Assembly: GCF_000317045.1 (NCBI RefSeq)
Contig: NC_019703.1
Location: 124,001-188,000 of the forward strand
DNA: 64,000 nt
Direction: 5' to 3'
From: Geitlerinema sp. PCC 7407
Lineage (GTDB): Bacteria > Cyanobacteriota > Cyanobacteriia > PCC-7407
The position numbers and the translations under genes are program-made. Shown one piece after another: positions 55,051-63,671 of this stretch; position 1 is the stretch's first letter; each line of letters opens with the position of its first letter. The notes under the pieces are model-generated. The model had not been told where the DNA came from and did no database searches. It worked only from the letters and a program-made list of their open reading frames with translations.

Positions 55051-55754
55051 TGCTTAAAGCGGTTTTGTTTGACTTCAACGGGATCATCATCAACGATGAG
55101 GCGCTCCACGAGCAGCTCTTGGAGCAGTTGCTGATCGAAGAAAACCTGCGCCCCCAGCGGGCGGAGTTTCAAGAGGTGTGTCTGGGCCGCAGCGATCGCG
55201 CCTGTCTGCGAGATCTGCTGGAGCGGCGGGGGCGCGTGGTGACCGACGCCTACCTGGATATTCTGATTCGCCGCAAAGCCCAGGCCTACCGGCAGGCCCT
55301 CGACGGGCTGGAGACGCTGCCGATTTATCCAGGGCTAGAAGATTTCTTGTTCAAGCTCCAGGGCCAAGGGGTGCCCATGGGAGTGGTCAGTGGGGCCTTG
55401 CGATCGGAAATTGAGCTGGTGCTGACGCGATCGCACTTGGCCAAATACTTTACGGTGATGGTCGGCGGTGACGAGATTTCGGCCAGTAAGCCCGATCCAG
55501 AGGGCTATCTGCTAGCCGTCGATCGCCTCAATGCAGCGTTGCCAGACCTACAGCTTCAGCCCCAAAACTGTCTGGCCATTGAAGATACCTATCCCGGTAT
55601 TCGGGCCGCCAAGGGCGCAGGCATGCAGGTGCTCGGCGTTGCCAATACCCATCCCTTTCAAATGATGCACCGCACCGCGAACTGGGTCGTAGACTACCTC
55701 ACGGAGGTGGATCTCGAGCATGTGCGGCGAGTTTTTAGCGCGAATGCTGCCTGA
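55047..55754 (+). CDS. HAD-superfamily protein with Asp-x-Asn motif I
   Basis: 235 residues, beta-phosphoglucomutase-like. Motif I reads LFDFNGIIINDE, so nucleophile D9 is present but the second Asp, usually the general acid/base, is Asn (N11). Motif II (GVVSGAL), the lysine (SASKPDPEGY) and motif IV (AIEDTYPGI) are intact. The cap domain is about 18-85. The enzyme may have altered phosphatase activity. The same DFNG variant occurs in other cyanobacterial HAD proteins as far as I recall. Its start lies within the stop codon of the methyltransferase gene. Confidence 0.8.
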   Translation: MMLKAVLFDFNGIIINDEALHEQLLEQLLIEENLRPQRAEFQEVCLGRSDRACLRDLLERRGRVVTDAYLDILIRRKAQAYRQALDGLETLPIYPGLEDFLFKLQGQGVPMGVVSGALRSEIELVLTRSHLAKYFTVMVGGDEISASKPDPEGYLLAVDRLNAALPDLQLQPQNCLAIEDTYPGIRAAKGAGMQVLGVANTHPFQMMHRTANWVVDYLTEVDLEHVRRVFSANAA

Positions 55755-55768
55755 AGGCTGTCTAGATA

Positions 55769-55814
55769 GGGGCTCCGCTAAGAGGTGCTCGCTCGCTGAG
55801 GGGTGAGGAGCCCC
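55769..55814 (+). terminator. Possible terminator of the HAD gene
   Basis: 8-bp inverted repeat GGGGCTCC / GGAGCCCC separated by 30 bases, 15 bases after the stop. The loop is long and no T-run follows, so it is only a candidate. Confidence 0.35.
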
Positions 55815-55886
55815 GACTAATCGAATCTAAATCGTGAGGTGCAAAAAAACGAGAGAACCCAAAAGCCGTGAACCAGATTCCTGAAG

Positions 55887-55973
55887 CTAGCGGTAGCTAC
55901 GCTGCATGTCTTGGGCCAATGCGAGGACGTAGATAACCAGAAGATTGCCGATAATCAGTGCTGCGGGAAACAT
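55887..55973 (-). CDS. 28-aa single-helix membrane microprotein
   Basis: Short ORF encoding 28 residues: MFPAALIIGNLLVIYVLALA followed by a polar tail ending RSYR. A near-perfect ribosome binding site (GGAGGT) lies six bases before the ATG. One transmembrane helix with a short basic cytosolic tail fits the many tiny thylakoid subunits of cyanobacterial photosystems, cytochrome b6f and NDH-1. It does not match PetG, PetL, PetM, PetN, PsbM, PsbT, PsbX, Psb30 or PsaM by memory. It stands alone between the HAD gene and the metalloprotease gene. Confidence 0.65.
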   Translation of the reverse strand: MFPAALIIGNLLVIYVLALAQDMQRSYR

Positions 55974-56191
55974 GGTGGGACCTCCGTGGTTGTGTTGATT
56001 GAGGTGGCAATGAGGCCAACCTAGGCCCCTACTGGGAAACCACACCAAGACAGCGCTGATTTCGCAAAATTGCCAGAAAAGTTCGTCCTTCTTTGATCTT
56101 TTCTTTGGGCTCTAGGCGATCGCTCTATGACCCTAAAGTACTCCTGGGGCGAAGGAAGTTGTTCGGTAGTTTCCAGGAAGTTTTAAGGCGT

Positions 56192-58900
56192 TCAGCGGCT
56201 CTCTAGATTGGCCTCCAGTACTTTCTCGATGCGATCGCTGCTTTCAGCCAGGTGGGCCTCGGTGTAGGGGTCGAGATTTTTTTGGGAGCGCAGGCTGGCC
56301 CGCAGCGCGCCTCGCAGGGTGCGCAGCTCGGCCCAGGCGAGGGTGCGGGCGTCTTCGGGGACGCTGGAGCGGCGCAGCACCATGTCCGAGAGGAGGTCTA
56401 GGTGGGTGCGCTGGAGGCTGCGGCGAGTGCTGGCGATCGCCCCTGTGGCTTCTGGATCTGCCAGCACCTCTGACCAAATGCTTTGGCGCAGACTTTCAAA
56501 GAGATCCACCAAAGACAGCGCCTCGTTGGGAGCGCTCTTGAGCTCGGTGTCCCGCATCCGCTCTAGGCGCGGCCCGTGGAGCAAGTCTTGCAAAACCAGG
56601 CTCTGGAAGCTCAAAATGCGATCGTGAATTGGGTAGTCCACGGCATGGATGGTGGGAGTGTTGGCCCAGTCGTTCCAGCGATCGGGCGCTAGCTTGTTGA
56701 GCAGATCGGGGGGAAAGTCGAGGGCGTCGGCGGCGAAGACGTACTGGTCCAGGAGCTTGAGGGCCTCCTTTTGCTCCTTGAGGGGCACCGACTCGAAGGG
56801 CAATAGACCCGCGCGATCGCCCGCGTAGCTGCGAGAAAAGCGGCGGCCCCCCACCTGCCGACTGATAAAAACGGCGTGGCGACGGTAGTACTGGAAAATC
56901 GTCTCGAAGCGATCGCGCACGGTGCTGTAACTTTCGCCGGGGGCCGGATAGCGCCGGTGAAGTCGCGCCCACAGGGTCTTGGCGATCTCCAACTGCCACT
57001 GGGAATAGCGCAGGTTTTCTTGGCTGTAGTCGAAGGCTAGGACTGACGGATCGAGCGCTCCGTAGAGGTCTTCGTCCGAGGCGTAGGTCAGCCCAGGTTC
57101 GCCACTGCGCCGAGCGATCGCCTCGATGTCGCGTCGCTCTGCCTGGGGATTGGCTGCTCCAAAGGGCGTGTAGCCATAGGCGATCGCCCAGCGGTCGTAC
57201 ATCCCGATCCGCCGGGAATAGTAGTCCCCCTGGGGCGTTCCCGGCGGGGCCAGATTCACCGGCAGATAGTCCATCACCGAGCTAGCCAGCCCCTGCTCCG
57301 CCGTGATCGCCGGATCGTTCATCTCTTCGAGGGTGAGCAGGGTAGACCCCTCGAAATTGTGGCGCAGGCCCAGGGTGTGGCCCACCTCGTGGGCCGTGAT
57401 GTAGCGCAAGTACTGGTGCATGAAATCGGCGGTGCGATCGCCGCTGGGCAGGGCATTGTCGATCAGATCGAGGCTGAGGGACCCCAGGGCAAACTGGAGC
57501 GCCGCCTCGTTGCCAAAACACAGGTCATGGCGGTCCATCATCTCCTCGACCATGGGCGATCGCCGCTGCCCGCGCATCCATTCCGAGTCCTCCAGCGACA
57601 AAGCGTCACAGAGCGATCGCTGCGAAGCCTGCCCGCTCGATGCCCCAAGTTCCATCAGGGTTTCGTATTTTTGGAGGAGATTGGCGTCGATCACAATATC
57701 CGCGTCCAAAATCTCCCCGGTGAAGGGATTGGTGCGGGACGGCCCCATGGCAAAAGCCGCATCTAGCGAATTGAACCAGCGAATCGTGTTGTAGCGGACG
57801 TCCGCCGGGTCCCAATCGGCGTCATCGGGCATCTGGCGCACCTCGATGGCATTCTGAAACCCCACCGCCTCAAAGGCTTCATTCCACATCAGCACCCCCT
57901 CGCGGATCGCCTCCCGGTACTTGACTGGCACCGTGTTCTCGATCCAGAAGACAATGGGCTGGCGCGGCGGCGAGAGGGGGGCGCTGGGATCGGCCTTTTC
58001 CAGGTGCCAGCGGTGGATGTAGCGCAAAAACGGATCGCGATCGCTCCGCCCGAAGTCGCGGTAGGCCGAGAGAAAATACCCCACGCGCTCATCGGCCAGA
58101 CGCGGCACAAAGCTGGGACTACTGCGCAGGACCGAGAAGCTGTGGCGAACCCGCACCGAGAATCCCCGGCTGTCCGGCAGGGTCGGAATGTAGGTCGGGT
58201 TGTCGTCGTTGTCCTTGCCGGACCCCGAAAAGCTCTGAACGGTTTCTAGCTCCAGGTTTTCCTGAAAGGCCTGCACCTCGCTGACGTAGGACTTGTCGCG
58301 ATCGAGGCTGTAGGGCGCTTCCAGAAACAGTGGTATCCAGGTCTTGAAGTCGGCAATGTCGTCGCTGTTGAGCAGCAGGTCGTTGAGGTCCACCAGCAGG
58401 CTCTGGCGATCGGGGTGGATGCTTTGAATGTCGAGGGCATAAAGCACCGAATCGCTAAAAGACCCAGCCAGCGCGCGATCGGCGGCCGGGTCGCCGGAGC
58501 TGTTGCGGACCTTGGTGTTGGGGACGATCAGGTGCAGTTTGTTTTCGACCCGCTGGAGCCGCAGGGGAAACTCCACCAGGGGAGTCCCCCGGTACAGGCC
58601 GCTTTCGCCGATGCCCGAGGCCAGGGTGCTGATCCACAGGTAGGTTTGGTTGAGCTGGCGGGGCTGGACTTCGAGGTACAGCTTGCCTGAGGCCTGGTCG
58701 CGGTAAAGGGTAAAGAGGCCGTCGAGCTTTTCGGTGTCCTTGATGACTTGGTCAAAGGGCTTCATGCCAGCGGGCAGGCTGGGCTTGGCCGCTTGGGCGA
58801 TCGCCCGGGGTTCGGGATCGGGAAAGGCGATCGCTTCCTCGACTCCCAGCGAACTCAGCAATCCGGTGAGCGCGATCAGCCCAAGCAAAGAACGATTCAT
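56192..58900 (-). CDS. Secreted zinc metalloprotease (DUF5117/DUF4953 type)
   Basis: 902 residues with a signal peptide (about 1-25). The long N-terminal region (about 40-300) resembles DUF5117/DUF5118. The zinc motif HEVGHTLGLRH (HExxHxxGxxH, metzincin type) is near residues 495-505, followed by a Met-turn-like SSVMDYLP. The C-terminal third is helical and uncharacterised. Such proteins are predicted extracellular or periplasmic proteases. GGAG precedes the ATG at 58900. It follows the GH116 gene in the same direction, separated by 136 bases with a hairpin. Confidence 0.88.
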   Translation of the reverse strand: MNRSLLGLIALTGLLSSLGVEEAIAFPDPEPRAIAQAAKPSLPAGMKPFDQVIKDTEKLDGLFTLYRDQASGKLYLEVQPRQLNQTYLWISTLASGIGESGLYRGTPLVEFPLRLQRVENKLHLIVPNTKVRNSSGDPAADRALAGSFSDSVLYALDIQSIHPDRQSLLVDLNDLLLNSDDIADFKTWIPLFLEAPYSLDRDKSYVSEVQAFQENLELETVQSFSGSGKDNDDNPTYIPTLPDSRGFSVRVRHSFSVLRSSPSFVPRLADERVGYFLSAYRDFGRSDRDPFLRYIHRWHLEKADPSAPLSPPRQPIVFWIENTVPVKYREAIREGVLMWNEAFEAVGFQNAIEVRQMPDDADWDPADVRYNTIRWFNSLDAAFAMGPSRTNPFTGEILDADIVIDANLLQKYETLMELGASSGQASQRSLCDALSLEDSEWMRGQRRSPMVEEMMDRHDLCFGNEAALQFALGSLSLDLIDNALPSGDRTADFMHQYLRYITAHEVGHTLGLRHNFEGSTLLTLEEMNDPAITAEQGLASSVMDYLPVNLAPPGTPQGDYYSRRIGMYDRWAIAYGYTPFGAANPQAERRDIEAIARRSGEPGLTYASDEDLYGALDPSVLAFDYSQENLRYSQWQLEIAKTLWARLHRRYPAPGESYSTVRDRFETIFQYYRRHAVFISRQVGGRRFSRSYAGDRAGLLPFESVPLKEQKEALKLLDQYVFAADALDFPPDLLNKLAPDRWNDWANTPTIHAVDYPIHDRILSFQSLVLQDLLHGPRLERMRDTELKSAPNEALSLVDLFESLRQSIWSEVLADPEATGAIASTRRSLQRTHLDLLSDMVLRRSSVPEDARTLAWAELRTLRGALRASLRSQKNLDPYTEAHLAESSDRIEKVLEANLESR

Positions 58901-58960
58901 GGTGGCTCCGAGTCTGGACGGGGAGAGGGCACTCTGCCCAGACTGCGATCGCCCAGGATG

Positions 58961-58991
58961 AAGCCCCTTCCAACCATTCTGGAAAGGGCTT
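58961..58991 (-). terminator. Probable terminator of the GH116 gene
   Basis: 12-bp stem AAGCCCCTTCCA / TGGAAAGGGCTT (one G-U pair on the minus strand) with a 7-base loop, about 45 bases past the GH116 stop. No strong T-run follows. Confidence 0.5.
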
Positions 58992-59036
58992 GGGCCTTTG
59001 GTGGCGAAACTTCACACTGATTTTTGTTTGCGACGT

Positions 59037-61502
59037 TTATTTGGGCTCAGGTGCGGAGCCTGGGGCCGCGCTCTGGAACCCCGTGAGCACGCCGTAGACC
59101 GCCCAAATGGCCATCGGTCGCAGGTAGTGGCAGGCCCGGAAAGTCCCCACGGCGGTGATCGCCTCGGGGGTGCGGAACTGGAGGCCGTGCTCGTAGATCT
59201 GCTCCACGACGGCCTGGGTCAGCCGGAAGCCTTCGTCCCGCAGACCCATCTGCACCAGAAACGCCGCAATGCCGAAGTTGATGCCGGTCCAGACCTCCAG
59301 CGGGTGGGTGGCCTTGGGGTTCTCGGGAGAGCCGTCGGGCTTGACGCCGTTGGCCGCCCCAAATTTCCCGTCGTGGAAGCGTAAGAAGCACGAATCATAA
59401 ACGGTCTTCAGGGCAGACAGGGCGCGATCGCTCGCCACCACATCCGGCAAGTCCAGCAGGCGGGCGTAGAACTGGCCGCAGAGCTGGTCCGCCATGACCA
59501 CTTCGGAGCCGCTGCCGCTGTCGAGGCGGTAATAGCGCCCGTTCCAGAGGGCGTCGTCGTAGACGGCGCGGGACTGGGCCAGCCAGGTGCGATAGGTGCT
59601 CAGGTGATGGGCGATCGCCCCTTGGCTCAGCTCAGGATGATCGCTAACCGGGTGCTGCTGAAGTCGCTCTCCCAGGGCGATCGCCGCCTCCAGGGCCGCA
59701 ATCCACAGGCCGCCGCAGTAGGCGCTCACCCCCTGCAAGCGCCAGTCATCAAAGGTCTGGTCAGGCGCGCCGGAGTTCTCGGGAATGCCGTCCCCGTCTT
59801 GGTCAAAGGCCTTGAGGTAGGCCAGGGCGCGCGTCACGGCGGGCCAGCACTCAGCGATGAAGGCGTCGTCCGTCGACCCTGTCAGCCGGAAATCTCGGTA
59901 CACCTGCAAGACAAAATCGCTGCCCAGATCCTTCCACAGGTTGCAGTCCTGGTAGCTGGTGTAGTTGGTCTTCTCCCAGGGGTGCTCGTTGGGCGCGCCG
60001 AGGTCGTGGGGCGTGGCGTCGAGGGCCTTGCGCAGGGCCAGGGGGCTCTCGGTCCCCTGAGTGTAGTAGTAGCCAATCACGCGCTGGCGATCGTCGGCGG
60101 TGGGAATGGCGCGGGCAAAGGCGCGCATCACCGACTTCTCCAGCTCTGGCCACAGCATTAGCAGGCCAAAGGAGCCGTAGAGCCGCACGTCCAGGCTCTC
60201 GTACCAACGGTAGTCGATGCACTCGAGAACGGCAAACTGGCCCACCGGATCGCGATCGCTAGCAGCGCTCCACAGCGTGCCGCCGCTGGTCAGGTCGTAC
60301 AGCTCATTAAATAGCGCCATCTTGAACCAGTTCGGCAGGTCCGCTCGGTCCAAAATCGGCTGCTGCCAAGCGGCAATGCGGGCCTGCCACGCCGAATACT
60401 CTTCGAGGGCGGTGCGGGCGATCGCCCACCCGTTGCGACCGCTGCGGCCAAAAAAGTCGGTGTAGCGGCGATAGGCCGCCGTCCCTGCCGCAAACTCCGT
60501 CACTGGGAAGTCCCAGGCTAGGACAAAGGGCACCCGCCGCGTTTCACCCGGCGCCAAAGTGAAGCGCAGGGCGATCGCCCCGCCGATCTGCTCTTCGCCT
60601 TGGGCCGGCGTCCCGTCAATCCGGTTCTCCAGAGCCCCCGTCTGGGCAAAGGTGCGCCACAGCTCTCCCCCGTCTCCAGCCGGGTTCCAGCGCGTGTGAT
60701 AAAAAATCTCCGTCCCTGGCCCCTCGCACTGGGTGGCGATCGCCCACTGACCCTCTCCTTCCTGGGGTTCCTCCGCGCGGCCCGCCCGATCCATCAAGCA
60801 GCCGACCCAGGCCCCTTCCGCGATCCACTGATTAAAGTTGCCCTCGCTCTCTCCCAGGCGCGGCTGGTACTCGTAGACCGGGCTGCCGTCGTCGCGGACC
60901 TTCACCTCCGGCGACTTCAGCGCATTGGTAAACCAGCCCACCATGTTCTGCCACGTCAGCAAAATGCTCAGCGTCAGCAGCTGATCCGTCGGGTTGTGGG
61001 CCGTCCACTCAAACACCGCCACCGGATAGCTGCTCTCTTGATAGTTGTCGGCCCAGATCGGCGAAAACTGCTCACAGGCCAGACGAGCGCGAAACACCCC
61101 CTCATAGTCGAAGCGGCTGCGGGGGTACAGGGCCGAATAGGTGCCGGTGGAGCGCTCCGCCATGGAGGCCGGGTACCACTGCCACTGACCGAGGCTCTCC
61201 GCTGGGGCCTCACTGCACAGGGCGTAAGCCTGGGAGGTGCCGTCTGCCCCTTGCTCAAAGACGCTGAACTGGCAGGCTGGCATCGACTGAAATACATGCT
61301 CGCCGCCGTCGATGTGCCACAGATTGAAGTCGCCCCGGGGCGATCGCCCCAGACACCCCGCCCCAAAGCCTCCCAAGGGCATGCCGTGCCACGGCCCATC
61401 GTCCAAATTACTGGCGTAGCGCACCGTATAAGGTCGCTCCCACCCCAAACCCAGCGGGCGTTGCCAAGCAGCAGACGAAACAGCAGCGGATGAAAATTCC
61501 AT
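59037..61502 (-). CDS. GH116 beta-glucosidase/glucosylceramidase-like
   Basis: 821 residues with no signal peptide, so likely cytosolic. It has the N-terminal beta-sandwich (GMPLGGFGAGCLGRSPRGDF) and the C-terminal (alpha/alpha)6 barrel of GH116 (non-lysosomal glucosylceramidase, GBA2 type). Likely catalytic residues lie in YRWYESLDVRLYGSF (nucleophile Glu) and PDQTFDDW (acid/base Asp), by analogy. Cyanobacterial substrates could be glucolipids or beta-glucosides. The Glu/Asp assignment is an inference from pattern. Confidence 0.87.
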   Translation of the reverse strand: MEFSSAAVSSAAWQRPLGLGWERPYTVRYASNLDDGPWHGMPLGGFGAGCLGRSPRGDFNLWHIDGGEHVFQSMPACQFSVFEQGADGTSQAYALCSEAPAESLGQWQWYPASMAERSTGTYSALYPRSRFDYEGVFRARLACEQFSPIWADNYQESSYPVAVFEWTAHNPTDQLLTLSILLTWQNMVGWFTNALKSPEVKVRDDGSPVYEYQPRLGESEGNFNQWIAEGAWVGCLMDRAGRAEEPQEGEGQWAIATQCEGPGTEIFYHTRWNPAGDGGELWRTFAQTGALENRIDGTPAQGEEQIGGAIALRFTLAPGETRRVPFVLAWDFPVTEFAAGTAAYRRYTDFFGRSGRNGWAIARTALEEYSAWQARIAAWQQPILDRADLPNWFKMALFNELYDLTSGGTLWSAASDRDPVGQFAVLECIDYRWYESLDVRLYGSFGLLMLWPELEKSVMRAFARAIPTADDRQRVIGYYYTQGTESPLALRKALDATPHDLGAPNEHPWEKTNYTSYQDCNLWKDLGSDFVLQVYRDFRLTGSTDDAFIAECWPAVTRALAYLKAFDQDGDGIPENSGAPDQTFDDWRLQGVSAYCGGLWIAALEAAIALGERLQQHPVSDHPELSQGAIAHHLSTYRTWLAQSRAVYDDALWNGRYYRLDSGSGSEVVMADQLCGQFYARLLDLPDVVASDRALSALKTVYDSCFLRFHDGKFGAANGVKPDGSPENPKATHPLEVWTGINFGIAAFLVQMGLRDEGFRLTQAVVEQIYEHGLQFRTPEAITAVGTFRACHYLRPMAIWAVYGVLTGFQSAAPGSAPEPK

Positions 61503-61894
61503 AGCGGCGTTAAAAGCGGCGTCAAAAGGGCACTACAGCGAACTGCGCCCCGAGCCGCCAACAACCAAAAGCCAGCCTCAGGGCGATCGCCAGCTTCCCA
61601 TTGTGACACCCCAAGTCGCCTCGGCGTTGCTCTCCCGCCGCCCCGCCCAACAACCAAAGCCGACCAAGCTCAGATCAGAAAAGACAGCGTCATCAAACTA
61701 ATCGCGATCGCCGCCTCAACTTTTGCTTGTTCAGCCAGTTCCTGTTTCTGAAGAAGAAGACTAAATCAATTTTGCATTTCTTAGAGCGCGATCGCTTCCA
61801 AAATATCTGCAGCGTGATTTCAGAGATCGCTTGAGTTAAGCGATCTCTTTGAGTCTTGGTTGGCTAGAGATTGGCAACTATTTAAGGAAATAAG
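61503..61894. other. Intergenic region at the edge of an A+T-rich segment
   Basis: Base composition falls from about 61680 onwards. The last HIP1 octamer in the window is at 61788-61795. The only structure seen is the hairpin at 61822-61848. Confidence 0.45.
61822..61848. terminator. 11-bp inverted repeat, possible terminator
   Basis: AGAGATCGCTT / AAGCGATCTCT with loop GAGTT. It lies 46 bases past the stop of the A+T-rich minus-strand gene. No long T-run on the minus strand, TTT on the plus strand. Confidence 0.5.
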
Positions 61895-63199
61895 CTAGGT
61901 TACTATCTTTTGTTCTAAGTCAAGCGAGAAAACTATTTCCTGCTCTCCGGACTCAAGTCTTGTCGCAAGCATTAATGCAACTGAATCAGGATTTATATCA
62001 AAGACAACAAAATATTTTGCTTTCATGTTGGGTCTTAAATTTGTTTCATTGGTAATTCCTTGTCGGATAGTAGAAACATAGGCAGACATAGGATGTTCTG
62101 AATATCGATTAAGATGTTGATCTATTAGACAAAAGCTTTGACTAGTGAGCTTGTCATTAATCTTTTGATTATTATGAACTGTTATCTCAATAACAACACC
62201 CTTACCTGTAATATCAATATGAACGGGCTTTTTGCCGGCTATTGGTATAGAGGCTGCCCAATTTTCATCTCCTACAGCGACGCTTCCTAAATATTCTTTG
62301 TCGTAAGAGGCTACTATTTTGGCTTCATACGAAACGCCTGCAACAGCAAAATTCAGATTGTCTATTTCTCGAAATTCATTTGGTGACACTATTTCAATAG
62401 AAGACGCCTTCTGTTGAAATTCTTTAATTGCTTCCTTGACAAGACTAGATACTGTTTTTTCGGCTTTCTGATGATTATCCATTTGCAAGCAATAGCAGCC
62501 AAGACCTAGTAGCACCAAAGCTGTAAGAAAAATCTTGATTCCACTGTAAACACTAGTAGATGAATTACATGAAGGAAGGGAAATGATTAAGAGAATTCCG
62601 CCTACTATGATGAGAGTTTGTCCTGTTTTTAATAATGTCCAATTTTTTAAAAAATTAGATAAAAATTCTAAAGATTCATAACCGTAATCTCTAGGCTTAT
62701 TATTGTTAGGCTGTTTACGACTTGTTGTTCTAGAAGGCGTTTTGAGAACTTTCTGGGAAGCTGCTGTTCTCGATTTTTTCGAGGCTAGAGAAGATTTTAG
62801 AATAACTAATTCTGACTCTAATGAATTTTTGCCTTGATTCTGCTGTATTTTTTGATCAGTATGTTCTGATTGAAGTGGATTTAATTTATCTGATGAATTG
62901 TTCCTTAAATCAAAGCTATTGATCCAACTAGGAAATTCCTCGTCTGTTTGCTTTCCGTAGATTTTGACTGTTTGGAATGCAGCACTATCAAGGTTTGTTA
63001 AGCCTTTCTGTAAGAAAGCTATTAATGCCTGCTGTTCAGGAGCTTTTTTAGCCTCTAGCACGAGCTGGAGACAACCATCTTTGAGGCTTGCTTTTGCTGT
63101 AATACCTTTAGTTCGTAGTGAGCTATTGAGTAATGCTTCAATAGCTTTGACATTGCCTTGCTTAGCACTCTGAACGAGATTAGGTTGGTTGGCAGTCAT
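61895..63199 (-). CDS. A+T-rich chimeric membrane protein with cyanobacterial N-terminal domain
   Basis: 434 residues in a gene far more A+T-rich than its neighbours and free of HIP1 sites. Residues about 1-100 form a conserved cyanobacterial domain (VQSAKQGNVKAIEALLNSSL, GITAKASLKDGCLQLVLEA, KIYGKQTDEEFPSW) found at the front of varied proteins. A hydrophilic Ser/Lys/Gln-rich linker follows (about 105-180), then two transmembrane helices (TLIIVGGILLIISL, IFLTALVLLGLGCYCL). The C-terminal domain of about 150 residues is beta-rich and unassigned (FAVAGVSYEAKIVASYDKEY). It looks acquired or recently assembled. Function unknown. Sits beside tRNA-Val. Confidence 0.75.
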   Translation of the reverse strand: MTANQPNLVQSAKQGNVKAIEALLNSSLRTKGITAKASLKDGCLQLVLEAKKAPEQQALIAFLQKGLTNLDSAAFQTVKIYGKQTDEEFPSWINSFDLRNNSSDKLNPLQSEHTDQKIQQNQGKNSLESELVILKSSLASKKSRTAASQKVLKTPSRTTSRKQPNNNKPRDYGYESLEFLSNFLKNWTLLKTGQTLIIVGGILLIISLPSCNSSTSVYSGIKIFLTALVLLGLGCYCLQMDNHQKAEKTVSSLVKEAIKEFQQKASSIEIVSPNEFREIDNLNFAVAGVSYEAKIVASYDKEYLGSVAVGDENWAASIPIAGKKPVHIDITGKGVVIEITVHNNQKINDKLTSQSFCLIDQHLNRYSEHPMSAYVSTIRQGITNETNLRPNMKAKYFVVFDINPDSVALMLATRLESGEQEIVFSLDLEQKIVT

Positions 63200-63543
63200 A
63201 GTCAGTAGCCTCTCAGGTAATTAATTTAATAATTCCCAAGAGGTTAATCAAACTAACAAAGACTATGAACTAGACAAAAATATTGAATAATATACAAATC
63301 TGTAACGAAAATTAATTAATCGTTGATTACTATTACTAGCTTTGATGTCACCTTTGAACATGTTTTCTAAGGAGATCAGAAGATGGTTTTTGAATTAAAC
63401 AAAATTGACGTGAACCAGTAACTTTCAAGTTTCTAGAAAATTAACTACTGAAAATCCAACTGATGACACCAGAATTTTCTGGGTAAGCCACAGCTACTCG
63501 TTCGAAGGCTGTGTAAGACGCCTTCAGCAGTCTTTGAAAACTA
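63200..63543. other. A+T-rich region with a 12-codon ORF
   Basis: 344 bases, very A+T-rich, between the chimeric gene and tRNA-Val. It contains a 12-residue ORF with a perfect ribosome binding site (listed separately) and a small hairpin GAAGGC/GCCTTC at 63504-63525 just downstream of the tRNA. Confidence 0.5.
63383..63421 (+). CDS. 12-residue ORF with strong ribosome binding site
   Basis: Encodes MVFELNKIDVNQ then TAA. TAAGGAG lies eight bases before the ATG, better than most genes in the window. It could be a leader or bait peptide, or the surviving 5' end of a truncated gene. No recognisable gene continues downstream in any frame. Confidence 0.35.
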   Translation: MVFELNKIDVNQ

Positions 63544-63615
<72 letters not shown>

Positions 63616-63671
63616 GCGGGCTATTAGCGTATCACAGTCTTGAGGATTTTCACAACTTTTGGAGCGGGTGG

